From Henriciella sp. AS95 (GTDB lineage: Bacteria > Pseudomonadota > Alphaproteobacteria > Caulobacterales > Hyphomonadaceae), in contig NZ_JBBMQM010000001.1 in assembly GCF_038900055.1 (NCBI RefSeq), forward strand, positions 2,976,001 through 3,040,000: 64,000 bases of DNA, read 5' to 3'. Positions 36,570 to 44,329 of this stretch are shown here, one piece after another. The position numbers were made by a program, and so were the translations under genes. Position 1 is the stretch's first letter; every line of letters begins with the position of its first letter. The notes under the pieces were generated by a model, which searched no databases, was not told the DNA's origin, and saw nothing but the letters and a program-made list of their open reading frames with translations.

Positions 36570-38150
36570 ATGCACAAGCCCAAGCTGAGTTTCGGCCAGA
36601 TCTGGAACATGTGTTTCGGATTCCTCGGCATCCAGATCGGTTTCGACCTGCAGAACGGCAATATGAGCCGCATCTTCCAGACGCTCGGCGCGGAGATGGA
36701 CTCGCTTGCCATTCTCTGGATCGCCGCGCCCCTGACCGGCCTCATCATCCAGCCGATCATCGGCCATTTCTCCGACAAGACCTGGGGCCGCCTTGGCCGC
36801 CGCCGCCCCTATTTTCTCGCCGGCGCGATCCTGGCGAGCTGTGCGCTTTTCATCATGCCGAACTCGCCGACCCTCTGGATGGCCGCCGGCATGCTCTGGA
36901 TTCTCGACGCCTCGCTCAACATCACCATGGAGCCGACCCGCGCCTTTGTCGGCGACATGCTGCCAGACCGGCAACGCACCACCGGCTATGCGATGCAGAG
37001 CTTTTTTATCGGCGTCGGCGCAGTCCTCGCCGGCGCGCTGCCCTGGCTGCTGACCGAGTTTGGCGTCGCCAATACCGCCCCCGAAGGCGAAATCCCGATG
37101 ACCGTGCACATCGCCTTCTATGTCGGCGGCGCGGCCCTCTTCCTCGCGGTCCTGCTGACCGTGCTCACCACGCCGGAATACTCGCCTGAGCAGATGGAGC
37201 AATTCGAAGCCGCCCGCCGCGACGCCCTCGGCCTTGGCGAGGAGATCGAAGCGACGGCCCCGCCCCGCACGTCGAACGCGTTCTTCATCGGCGGCGCCAT
37301 CTGGCTCATCATCGGCGCCCTGCTCGGCCTCTTCTTCCATGGTGCCATGGCTGACCCACGCCCAGACTGGCTCTCCTGGCTCGGCAATGTCGAGTTCAAA
37401 CAGGACCTTTACGTCTTCGCCGCCCTGATCGCAGGCTTCGGCCTCGTCCAGATCGTCGCCGGCCTGATGCGCTCAGCCGGCAAGGACAAGAACGGATTCA
37501 TGGAGGTCGTGGGTGACCTCTTCCGCATGCCGCTCACCATGCGCCAGCTGGCGGTCGTGCAGTTCTTCTCCTGGTTCGGGCTCTTCGCCATGTGGATCTA
37601 CGGCACGCCCGCCGTTGCCGACCATCATTACGGCACGACAGACGCCACAACCGCGCTCTATCAGGAGGCCGGCAACTGGTGGGCGCTGCTTGGCGCTGTC
37701 CGCAATGGCGTCGCAGCCGCCGCCGCCCTCGCCATCATCTGGCTCGCCGCGCAGGTCGACCGCAGGAAGCTTCACGCGGTCTGCCTTCTCCTCGGCGCGT
37801 TCGGCTTTGCCGGGATGATCCTCATCAAGGATCCGGCCCCGCTGTCCCTGCCAATGATCGGTGTCGGCGTCGCATGGGCAGCCATCGTCTCGGTGCCTTA
37901 CGCCATCCTCGCAGGCTCTGTCCCGGCCCGGAAAATGGGCGTCTATATGGGCATCTTCAACATCTTCATCGTGGTCCCGCAGCTCGTCGCCGCGACCCTG
38001 CTCGGCTTCCTCCTGCGCACCTTCTTCGGCAACGAACCCATCTGGGCGTTCGCCATTGCCGCCGGCTCTTTCACCTGCGCGGCCATCGCCGTCCTGTTCG
38101 TCTCGGATGTGCCGGAAGACGCCTCACCTGAACCCCTCGGAGCTGAATGA
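36570..38150 (+). CDS. SLC45-like MFS sugar transporter
   Basis: A 526-residue MFS protein with 12 helices. The loop after helix 2 reads GRLGRRRPYFLAG, and helix 1 has FGFLGIQIGFDLQNGNMSRIF, which place it in the SLC45/GPH-type sugar group that includes the Caulobacter maltose transporter MalY. GGGAGGAATGAG precedes the ATG. It ends in an ATGA overlap with the next GH13 gene, so it is in the GH97 operon. It probably carries maltose or maltodextrin across the inner membrane for the cytoplasmic alpha-glucosidase. Confidence 0.92.
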   Translation: MHKPKLSFGQIWNMCFGFLGIQIGFDLQNGNMSRIFQTLGAEMDSLAILWIAAPLTGLIIQPIIGHFSDKTWGRLGRRRPYFLAGAILASCALFIMPNSPTLWMAAGMLWILDASLNITMEPTRAFVGDMLPDRQRTTGYAMQSFFIGVGAVLAGALPWLLTEFGVANTAPEGEIPMTVHIAFYVGGAALFLAVLLTVLTTPEYSPEQMEQFEAARRDALGLGEEIEATAPPRTSNAFFIGGAIWLIIGALLGLFFHGAMADPRPDWLSWLGNVEFKQDLYVFAALIAGFGLVQIVAGLMRSAGKDKNGFMEVVGDLFRMPLTMRQLAVVQFFSWFGLFAMWIYGTPAVADHHYGTTDATTALYQEAGNWWALLGAVRNGVAAAAALAIIWLAAQVDRRKLHAVCLLLGAFGFAGMILIKDPAPLSLPMIGVGVAWAAIVSVPYAILAGSVPARKMGVYMGIFNIFIVVPQLVAATLLGFLLRTFFGNEPIWAFAIAAGSFTCAAIAVLFVSDVPEDASPEPLGAE

Positions 38151-39532
38151 TGCGCCTCGTCTCGACCGCCCTCGCCGCCCTCGTCCTCTCCGCTTGCGCG
38201 ACCGCACCTGCCACGCCAACCGCCAGCCGCTGGCAACCCGAACCCTACGTCCAGCTCGACCATCCTGACTGGGCCGATGACGCCGTCCTCTACCAGCTGA
38301 ATACCCGCCAGTTCACCGAAGAAGGCACCTTCGCCGCCGCCGAACTTGAGCTCGACCGGCTTGCCGACCTCGGCGTCGACATCATCTGGCTGATGCCCAT
38401 CCACCCGATCGGCGAGAAGAACCGCAAAGGCAGCCTCGGCTCTCCCTATTCCGTCAAAGACTATTACGGCGTGAACCCGGAATTCGGCACGGAGGATGAC
38501 CTCAAATCCTTCATAGACGCGGCCCATGCCCGCGGCATGCACGTCATCCTCGACTGGGTCGCCAACCACACCGCCTGGGACAATCCGCTCGTTGAGCAGC
38601 ACCCCGACTGGTATGAGCGCGACTGGGACGGCAACTTCATGCCAACCCGCTGGTGGGACTGGTCCGACATTATCGACCTCGATTATTCCCACCCGGAACT
38701 GCGCGAATACATGGCCAGCGCCATGCGCTACTGGGTCGAGGAAGTTGGCGTCGACGGCTTCCGCTGCGATGTCGCGGGCTACATCCCGCTCGACTTCTGG
38801 GAAGAAGTCCGCGCCGATCTAGAAACCGTAAAACCCGTCTTCATGCTGGGTGAGTTCGACCAGCGCGACATCCACCGCAAAGCCTTCGATGCCTCCTATG
38901 CCTGGGACTGGAAGAACACCATGCACGATATCGGCAAAGGCGAAGCCAGGGCGAATGCCCTCTTCGGCTACTATTCCGAGAATGAAAGCGTCTGGCCGCA
39001 CGACGCCTACCGGATGACCTACACATCCAATCACGACCAGAATTCTTGGGATGCCGCCGCGCCGGATTTCTATGGCCCGGCCTATGAGAGCGCCATCGTC
39101 CTCTCCTTCGTCGGTGAGGGCCTGCCGCTCATCTATAACGGCCAGGAAGCCTACAACACCAAACAGCTCGAATTCTTCGAAAAGGACCCGATCGCCTGGC
39201 GCGACCACCCCATCGCAGACCTCTTCAAATCCCTCATCGACCTGAAGACGCAAACCACCGCCCTTCACAATGGCGCGGCCGGTGCGCGCATGGTCCCCGT
39301 CGTCAACACGGCGCCCGAAGACGTGCTCAGCTTTACACGTCTCGATGAGAATGGCGGCGTCTTCGTCGTCATGAACCTCTCGCCCACAGCCCAAACGGCA
39401 AGCTTTACCGATGGCCCATATGCTGGCAGCTATGTAGACCACTTCTCTGGCGAGGCGCTGACCATAACAGGCGCGACCGAGCTTACCCTGCCAGCCTGGC
39501 GCTACAGGGTGTTTGTACGACAGGATGGCTGA
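38147..39532 (+). CDS. GH13 alpha-amylase-family lipoprotein, short form
   Basis: A 461-residue GH13 enzyme with a lipoprotein signal (LVLSAC). VLYQLNTRQFTEEGTF, IIWLMPIHPIGE and ILDWVANHTAWD are clear GH13 blocks; catalytic residues are D208 (FRCDVAGY), E236 (MLGEFD) and D297 (TSNHDQNSW). The cysteine in place of the usual Leu/Ile/Met before D208 is distinctive. The enzyme is compact, with a short C-terminal beta domain. It overlaps both neighbours (ATGA before, TGATG after). It likely trims maltodextrins in the periplasm. Confidence 0.9.
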   Translation: MMRLVSTALAALVLSACATAPATPTASRWQPEPYVQLDHPDWADDAVLYQLNTRQFTEEGTFAAAELELDRLADLGVDIIWLMPIHPIGEKNRKGSLGSPYSVKDYYGVNPEFGTEDDLKSFIDAAHARGMHVILDWVANHTAWDNPLVEQHPDWYERDWDGNFMPTRWWDWSDIIDLDYSHPELREYMASAMRYWVEEVGVDGFRCDVAGYIPLDFWEEVRADLETVKPVFMLGEFDQRDIHRKAFDASYAWDWKNTMHDIGKGEARANALFGYYSENESVWPHDAYRMTYTSNHDQNSWDAAAPDFYGPAYESAIVLSFVGEGLPLIYNGQEAYNTKQLEFFEKDPIAWRDHPIADLFKSLIDLKTQTTALHNGAAGARMVPVVNTAPEDVLSFTRLDENGGVFVVMNLSPTAQTASFTDGPYAGSYVDHFSGEALTITGATELTLPAWRYRVFVRQDG

Positions 39533-40410
39533 TGCTGGCAGGGATTGAGGCAGGCGGAACCAAGATGGTCTGCGCCGTTGCAGAACACCCGGCCCATATC
39601 CGCGAGCGGATCGAGATCCCGACCACAAGCCCTGAAGAGACCTTCGCCCACATCCAGGACTTCTTTTCGGCGCAAAAAGCCATCCGTTCCGTAGGAATCG
39701 CCGCCTTCGGCCCAGTCGACATCGACAAGCGGTCGAAGACTTATGGCGACGTGTTGAACACGCCAAAACCGGGCTGGGCAGGCGCGTCCTGGGTGAACGC
39801 CATGTCAGCCTTCACCACGCCTTTCGCTATCGAAAGCGACGTCTCCGGCGCCTGCCTGGCCGAATACAGCTACGGCGCTGGCCGGCACAAACGGACGCTC
39901 GCCTATGTCACGGTCGGCACGGGCATCGGCGCTGGCATCGTTCATGAGGGCCGCGTGCGCACCGGGACCGGCCATTATGAGATGGGCCACATCCCGGTCC
40001 AGCGCGACGCCTATGACAGCTATGGCGGCCACTGCCCCTTCCATGCCGATTGCCTTGAAGGCCTCGCGTCCGGCCCCGCCATCGAAGCGCGCTGGGGCGC
40101 GCCGCTGTCCAGGCTCGGCGAGGGCGAAGTGGCGCTGGAAGCGACCTATCTGTCCCAACTCGCCCTCACCCTCATCCTGTCTCACATGCCGGGCCGGATT
40201 ATCTTCGGCGGCGGCGTCATGAAAACCCCGGGCCTGATCGAAGCTGTCCGCGAACAGACCGCCGACCGCCTCGCCGGCTATGTCACACGCGGTGATCTTT
40301 CAGGTGACCTGTCAGATTATATCGTCCCGCCAGCCCTCGGCGATGATGCCGGGATCAGCGGCGCGCTGCTACTCGCGCAGCAAGCCGCAAGAGATGCGGT
40401 CGACCGATGA
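39532..40410 (+). CDS. ROK-family sugar kinase (fructokinase-like)
   Basis: A 292-residue ROK kinase. GIEAGGTK (4-11) is the ATP site, TVGTGIG the second nucleotide motif, and GHIPVQRD...HCPFHADCLEGLASGPA the zinc-binding and ROK-signature region. That last pattern is the fructokinase (ScrK/Frk) version rather than the NagC or Glk version, although such enzymes can phosphorylate glucose or mannose. The ATG shares its first base with the preceding stop. In an alpha-glucan operon a glucokinase role would be expected; which sugar is used is open. Confidence 0.92.
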   Translation: MLAGIEAGGTKMVCAVAEHPAHIRERIEIPTTSPEETFAHIQDFFSAQKAIRSVGIAAFGPVDIDKRSKTYGDVLNTPKPGWAGASWVNAMSAFTTPFAIESDVSGACLAEYSYGAGRHKRTLAYVTVGTGIGAGIVHEGRVRTGTGHYEMGHIPVQRDAYDSYGGHCPFHADCLEGLASGPAIEARWGAPLSRLGEGEVALEATYLSQLALTLILSHMPGRIIFGGGVMKTPGLIEAVREQTADRLAGYVTRGDLSGDLSDYIVPPALGDDAGISGALLLAQQAARDAVDR

Positions 40411-40424
40411 CATCGCCCGGCACC

Positions 40425-41135
40425 CTACCCTTTGGCGGCGAGAAACGTATTCACCGTCAGCCGCGGCTCGGCACCCGGCGCGCCAATCAGTTCCGGCCGC
40501 GAAATATCGCCCGAATGCAGGCGGTAGCCGCGATAGAGAACCATGCGATTGAACCGGGCTTCAACGCCGCCAATTCGTTCGAACTGCTGGTCAGTTCCAG
40601 AAAAGTACTGTCTCTTCGGAAGCCCGAATTCACGCACTTCGCTCTGCAGCATGCCGGTATAGGTATCGAGACGCGACGCATCGATCGTCTCGAACCCCGT
40701 CGCCCGGTGACGGTAAAAGCTCGTCCCGCCCTCTTCCGGCCCGCAGAGATAATGCAGCAGCGCAAGATAGCTGGGATCGGTGCTGTCAAAGTGCGGCACG
40801 CGCTGGATCGCCGTCAGCCGGTCGGGCGGCGTCGTCACAATCGAGAAATTGCTCTCGACCAGGCTCGCCCCGGCATCCATGCCGAACACCTCGGTCAGCA
40901 CCGCCTGAAGCAAATTCATCCGCTCGCGCAGATAGACCGAAGGGGCCGGCGCGCGCTGGCCGGGATAATGCTTCCCGCCATCGCCATAATCCGCCTCGCG
41001 TCCGCGTTTGAGCAAACTGTCCGGATTGAGCGAGAAACCGTCGATAATCACGACCGGTTCGCCCTCCTCGCCGGGGCGCTCAACCGTCACCACGCCGCTG
41101 TCCAGCGCGTCTTCAAGAGTGCTCTTCTCGCTCAT
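40425..41135 (-). CDS. DUF6445-like protein
   Basis: A 236-residue soluble protein without signal peptide. I recognise the general pattern of DUF6445, proteins found beside tryptophan-halogenase-like genes: an N-terminal VVIIDGFSLNPD and the central block RVPHFDS...LALLHYLCGPEEGGTSFYRH-x-x-TG. This resembles a degenerate 2-oxoglutarate/Fe(II) oxygenase core (H-x-D in PHFDS, and a later RLHSGDI). An oxygenase or regulatory role is inference. ATG 41135 is used. It is divergent from halogenase-like gene 2 and converges with the kinase gene. Confidence 0.72.
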   Translation of the reverse strand: MSEKSTLEDALDSGVVTVERPGEEGEPVVIIDGFSLNPDSLLKRGREADYGDGGKHYPGQRAPAPSVYLRERMNLLQAVLTEVFGMDAGASLVESNFSIVTTPPDRLTAIQRVPHFDSTDPSYLALLHYLCGPEEGGTSFYRHRATGFETIDASRLDTYTGMLQSEVREFGLPKRQYFSGTDQQFERIGGVEARFNRMVLYRGYRLHSGDISRPELIGAPGAEPRLTVNTFLAAKG

Positions 41136-41218
41136 TTGTCCTCTGTGCTGGCCAGGTCGATGCGATTTATAACAGGCCGCGTCCACCCGCAAACCCATAT
41201 GCGATGCAGGATCTCACA

Positions 41219-42727
41219 ATGACCGCAGATGCCGTGAAAGACATTGTGATCGTCGGCGGCGGATCGGCCGGCTGGATGACAGCGGCCGCGCTCGCCAATG
41301 CCACGCAGGGCGCCTGCAACATCACGCTCATCGAGTCTGAAGAGATCGGCACAATTGGCGTCGGCGAAGCAACCATTCCGCCGGTGAAATACTTCAATTC
41401 CCGCCTCGGCATCGACGAGGCGACCTTCCTGAAAGAGACCAGCGGCACCTTCAAACTCGGCATCCAGTTCATCGACTGGCACCGCAAGGGCGAGGCCTAT
41501 TTTCACCCCTTCGGCCAGTACGGCGCCGAGTTCGACGAGGTGCCCTTCTACCAGTACTGGATCCGCGAATTCGTCGCCGGACGCACCGGCGACCTCGACA
41601 CCTATTCCATGGCCTGGGAAGCCGCTGCCGCCGGCAAGTTCCAGCACCCGGCCCGCGAAAAACGCCTCATCCAGTCGACCTTCGACTATGCCTACCATTT
41701 CGACGCGACGCTCTATGCCCGCTATCTGCGCAAATACGCCGAAGCGCGCGGCGTGCGCCGTCTCGAAGGCCGCGTCACCGGCGCGGCACAAGACAGTGAG
41801 ACCGGCTTCGTCCAGTCCGTCAGCATGAAGAGCGGCGAGACCATCTCCGGTGACCTCTTCATCGATTGCACCGGCTTCTTCGGCCTTCTCATCGAAAAGA
41901 CCCTCAAAACCGGTTTCGAAGACTGGTCGCACTGGCTCCCCTGCAACCGCGCCGTCGCCGTGGCCTGCAAACCCTCCGGAAGACTTGATCCGTACACGAA
42001 GTCTACCGCCAAGACAGCCGGCTGGCAGTGGCGCATCCCGCTGCAGCACCGCATCGGCAACGGCTATGTCTATTGCAGCGACCACCTCTCCGCGGACGAC
42101 GCCGAAGCCGAACTCCTCGCCTCCATCGAAGGCGAGCCCCTGGCGGACCCGCGCCACATCAAATTCCAGACCGGCCGGCGCAAGCAATTCTGGAATAAAA
42201 ACGTCGTCGCCATTGGCCTCTCGGCAGGCTTCATGGAGCCGCTGGAATCGACCAGCCTTCACCTCATCCAGTATGGCATCATGCGCCTGCTCGCCATGTT
42301 CCCGGCCAGGGATATGTCGCCACTTTTGCGGAATGAATACAACGCGCTGACCGCCGCCGAGTATGAGCGCATCCGCGACTTCCTCATCCTGCATTATAAG
42401 GCCACCAAGCGCCGGGACGACGCATTCTGGCGTTATTGCGCCGACATGGAGATCCCCGAACGCCTGCAATACAAGATCGACCATTTCCGCACGCACGGCA
42501 TGATCGTCTCGGACGAGCGCGAGCTCTTTCACAATCCAAGCTGGATCGCCGTCTACATCGGCCAGGGCATCCATCCAGAGCGCCCGCCGGCCCTTTCAGG
42601 CCTTCGCCCATCGGTCCCGGTTCAGGAGCGTCTGCAACAGGTCCGCAAGGCGATGGACGACGCCGTCGCCGCCATGCCGGACCACCGCGACTTCATCGAA
42701 CGCTATTGCAAATCGGCATTGCAATGA
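41219..42727 (+). CDS. Flavin-dependent tryptophan-halogenase-like protein 2
   Basis: A 502-residue protein with GGGSAGW (13-19), GVGEATIP (47-54), K79 in GTFKLGI at the same number as in PrnA, WQWRIP and SAGFMEPLESTSLHLIQ. ATG 41219 is preferred over ATG 41204 because AGGA lies just upstream and because the product then matches the length of protein 3 exactly. It converges on the third halogenase-like gene, and the two stop regions overlap by 25 bases in an unusual palindromic way. The substrate is unknown; the setting is receptor-linked rather than a biosynthetic cluster. Confidence 0.92.
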   Translation: MTADAVKDIVIVGGGSAGWMTAAALANATQGACNITLIESEEIGTIGVGEATIPPVKYFNSRLGIDEATFLKETSGTFKLGIQFIDWHRKGEAYFHPFGQYGAEFDEVPFYQYWIREFVAGRTGDLDTYSMAWEAAAAGKFQHPAREKRLIQSTFDYAYHFDATLYARYLRKYAEARGVRRLEGRVTGAAQDSETGFVQSVSMKSGETISGDLFIDCTGFFGLLIEKTLKTGFEDWSHWLPCNRAVAVACKPSGRLDPYTKSTAKTAGWQWRIPLQHRIGNGYVYCSDHLSADDAEAELLASIEGEPLADPRHIKFQTGRRKQFWNKNVVAIGLSAGFMEPLESTSLHLIQYGIMRLLAMFPARDMSPLLRNEYNALTAAEYERIRDFLILHYKATKRRDDAFWRYCADMEIPERLQYKIDHFRTHGMIVSDERELFHNPSWIAVYIGQGIHPERPPALSGLRPSVPVQERLQQVRKAMDDAVAAMPDHRDFIERYCKSALQ

Positions 42728-44211
42728 GCGGCGATGAAATCGCCATGCGACGCCAGTGATGCTTCCGCCTTTGCGATGATCGCCTTGATGTCTTGCAGCA
42801 TTCGCTGAAGTTGATCCGATGACAGACGATCTGCCATGGCGTGATACCCCGTCGGGATCAGCCCCTGCCCGACCATGACCTGCACCCAGCTCGACTCGCG
42901 GAACAGGTCTTCTGCATCCTTGTAGAGCCGACCGCCTGCCTCAAACAACGCCATCTTTGCACGGAGCGAGTCTGGCACATCCATGTTCGCGCAATAGCGC
43001 CAGAACTCCGTGTCACCCCGGTCGGTGCGATGATAGTGCAGGATCAGGAAGTCCCTCACCAGCTCATATTCATGCGCGACCTGGCGATTATATTCGTCAA
43101 TAACGGCCGGCTCGAACCCCGCCGACGGGAACAGCTCGATCAGCCGTGAAACATTCGACTGGATCAGGTGGATCGACGTCGATTCCAGCGGCTCAAGAAA
43201 GCCGCTCGACAGGCCGATGGACACACAATTCTTCTTCCAGAACTGCTCGCGCCGCCCGGTCGTGAAGCCAATCGGGCGCGGTTCGCCAATCGCGTCCGCG
43301 TCGAGATTGGCCAGCAGGATGCCGGTTGCCTCATCAACATCCATGAAGCTGTCGCAGAAGACATGGCCATTGCCGGTGCGGTGCTGCAGCGGGATACGCC
43401 ACTGCCAGCCCGCGCCATGCGCCGTTGCTTTCGTGTACGGAATAAGCGGATTCTTGCGCTCGCAGCCGACCGCCACCGCCTTGTTGCAGGGCAGCCATTT
43501 CGACCAGTCGCGATAACCAACGCCCAGCGATCCATTGATCAGAAGGCCGCGAAACCCGGAGCAATCAATGAACAGGTCGCCCTCGACACTGTCGCCGCTC
43601 TCCAGCCCGACCGACTTGATAAACCCGCTCTCGCCATCGAGCGCGACATCATTGATCGTCCCCTCGATGCGCCTGACGCCCTCCTTCTCTGCATAGTGGC
43701 GCAGATAGGCCGCATACAGCCCCGCATCGAAGTGAAACGCATAGGCGAGGCCCGTCATCGACGTATTGCCGACACGATCCATCCGCCCGAATTTGTTCGC
43801 ATACGCCACTTTATGGTGCAGCGAATAATCCCAGAGGCTCGCCTCATTCCCGTCGGCCCGCGCCTTCAGCCAGTACTGATGAAACTGCAGGCTGGCCAGA
43901 TTGATGCCCGGATCGCCAAATGTATGCAGATAACGCTCGCCGCGATGGCCCCAATTGTTGAACTCGATGCCCAGTTTGAAGGTCGCGCGCGTCTTGCGGA
44001 CAAAATCATCCTCATCAAGACCAAGCACCCCATTCAGCCGCCGGATCTGCGGGATCGTCGCCTCGCCAACGCCAACCGTCCCGATCGCGTCGGATTCCAC
44101 CAGGACAATATCGATGGCAGACGGCAGCAGGCGCGACATCGCCGCCGCCGTGATCCAGCCGGCGGTCCCGCCGCCGACAATCACCACCTTGCTGATCTGC
44201 TGAGCGCTCAC
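42703..44211 (-). CDS. Flavin-dependent tryptophan-halogenase-like protein 3
   Basis: A 502-residue paralogue with GGGTAGW (13-19), GVGEATIP, K79 in ATFKLGI, WQWRIP and SSGFLEPLESTSIHLIQ. GTG 44211 is chosen because AGAGGCGAGG precedes it; a TTG at 44232 is possible. It lies downstream of the receptor gene at 44330-47149 on the same strand, 118 bases after that gene's stop, with a hairpin between. That order (receptor, then halogenase-like protein) is the arrangement seen in related bacteria. Two such genes in convergence indicate duplication or two recruited systems. Confidence 0.92.
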   Translation of the reverse strand: MSAQQISKVVIVGGGTAGWITAAAMSRLLPSAIDIVLVESDAIGTVGVGEATIPQIRRLNGVLGLDEDDFVRKTRATFKLGIEFNNWGHRGERYLHTFGDPGINLASLQFHQYWLKARADGNEASLWDYSLHHKVAYANKFGRMDRVGNTSMTGLAYAFHFDAGLYAAYLRHYAEKEGVRRIEGTINDVALDGESGFIKSVGLESGDSVEGDLFIDCSGFRGLLINGSLGVGYRDWSKWLPCNKAVAVGCERKNPLIPYTKATAHGAGWQWRIPLQHRTGNGHVFCDSFMDVDEATGILLANLDADAIGEPRPIGFTTGRREQFWKKNCVSIGLSSGFLEPLESTSIHLIQSNVSRLIELFPSAGFEPAVIDEYNRQVAHEYELVRDFLILHYHRTDRGDTEFWRYCANMDVPDSLRAKMALFEAGGRLYKDAEDLFRESSWVQVMVGQGLIPTGYHAMADRLSSDQLQRMLQDIKAIIAKAEASLASHGDFIAAHCNADLQ

Positions 44212-44267
44212 GCCTCGCCTCTTTTGCAACAATCCAACAGCATCAGACTACGCTCGCAGCCCCCAAA

Positions 44268-44303
44268 CAGAAAGGGCCCGCCCTCCTTGCGGAGAACAGG
44301 CCC
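44268..44303 (-). terminator. Hairpin after receptor gene
   Basis: On the minus strand a compound stem (outer GGGCC/GGCCC, inner CTCC-GCAA-GGAG) is followed by TTTCTG. It is a moderate terminator or attenuator between the receptor and halogenase-like gene 3. Confidence 0.55.
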
Positions 44304-44329
44304 AATCCGGGAGGAAACATCATGGGCCC

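Noticed and set aside
34143-37340. Very long minus-strand open frame continuing upstream of the alpha-amylase gene
   Set aside because: It is antisense to the GH97 and MFS genes, its translation is repetitive in Asp, Gly, Ala and Val with no domain, and the amylase has its own lipoprotein signal and ribosome-binding sequence at 34142.
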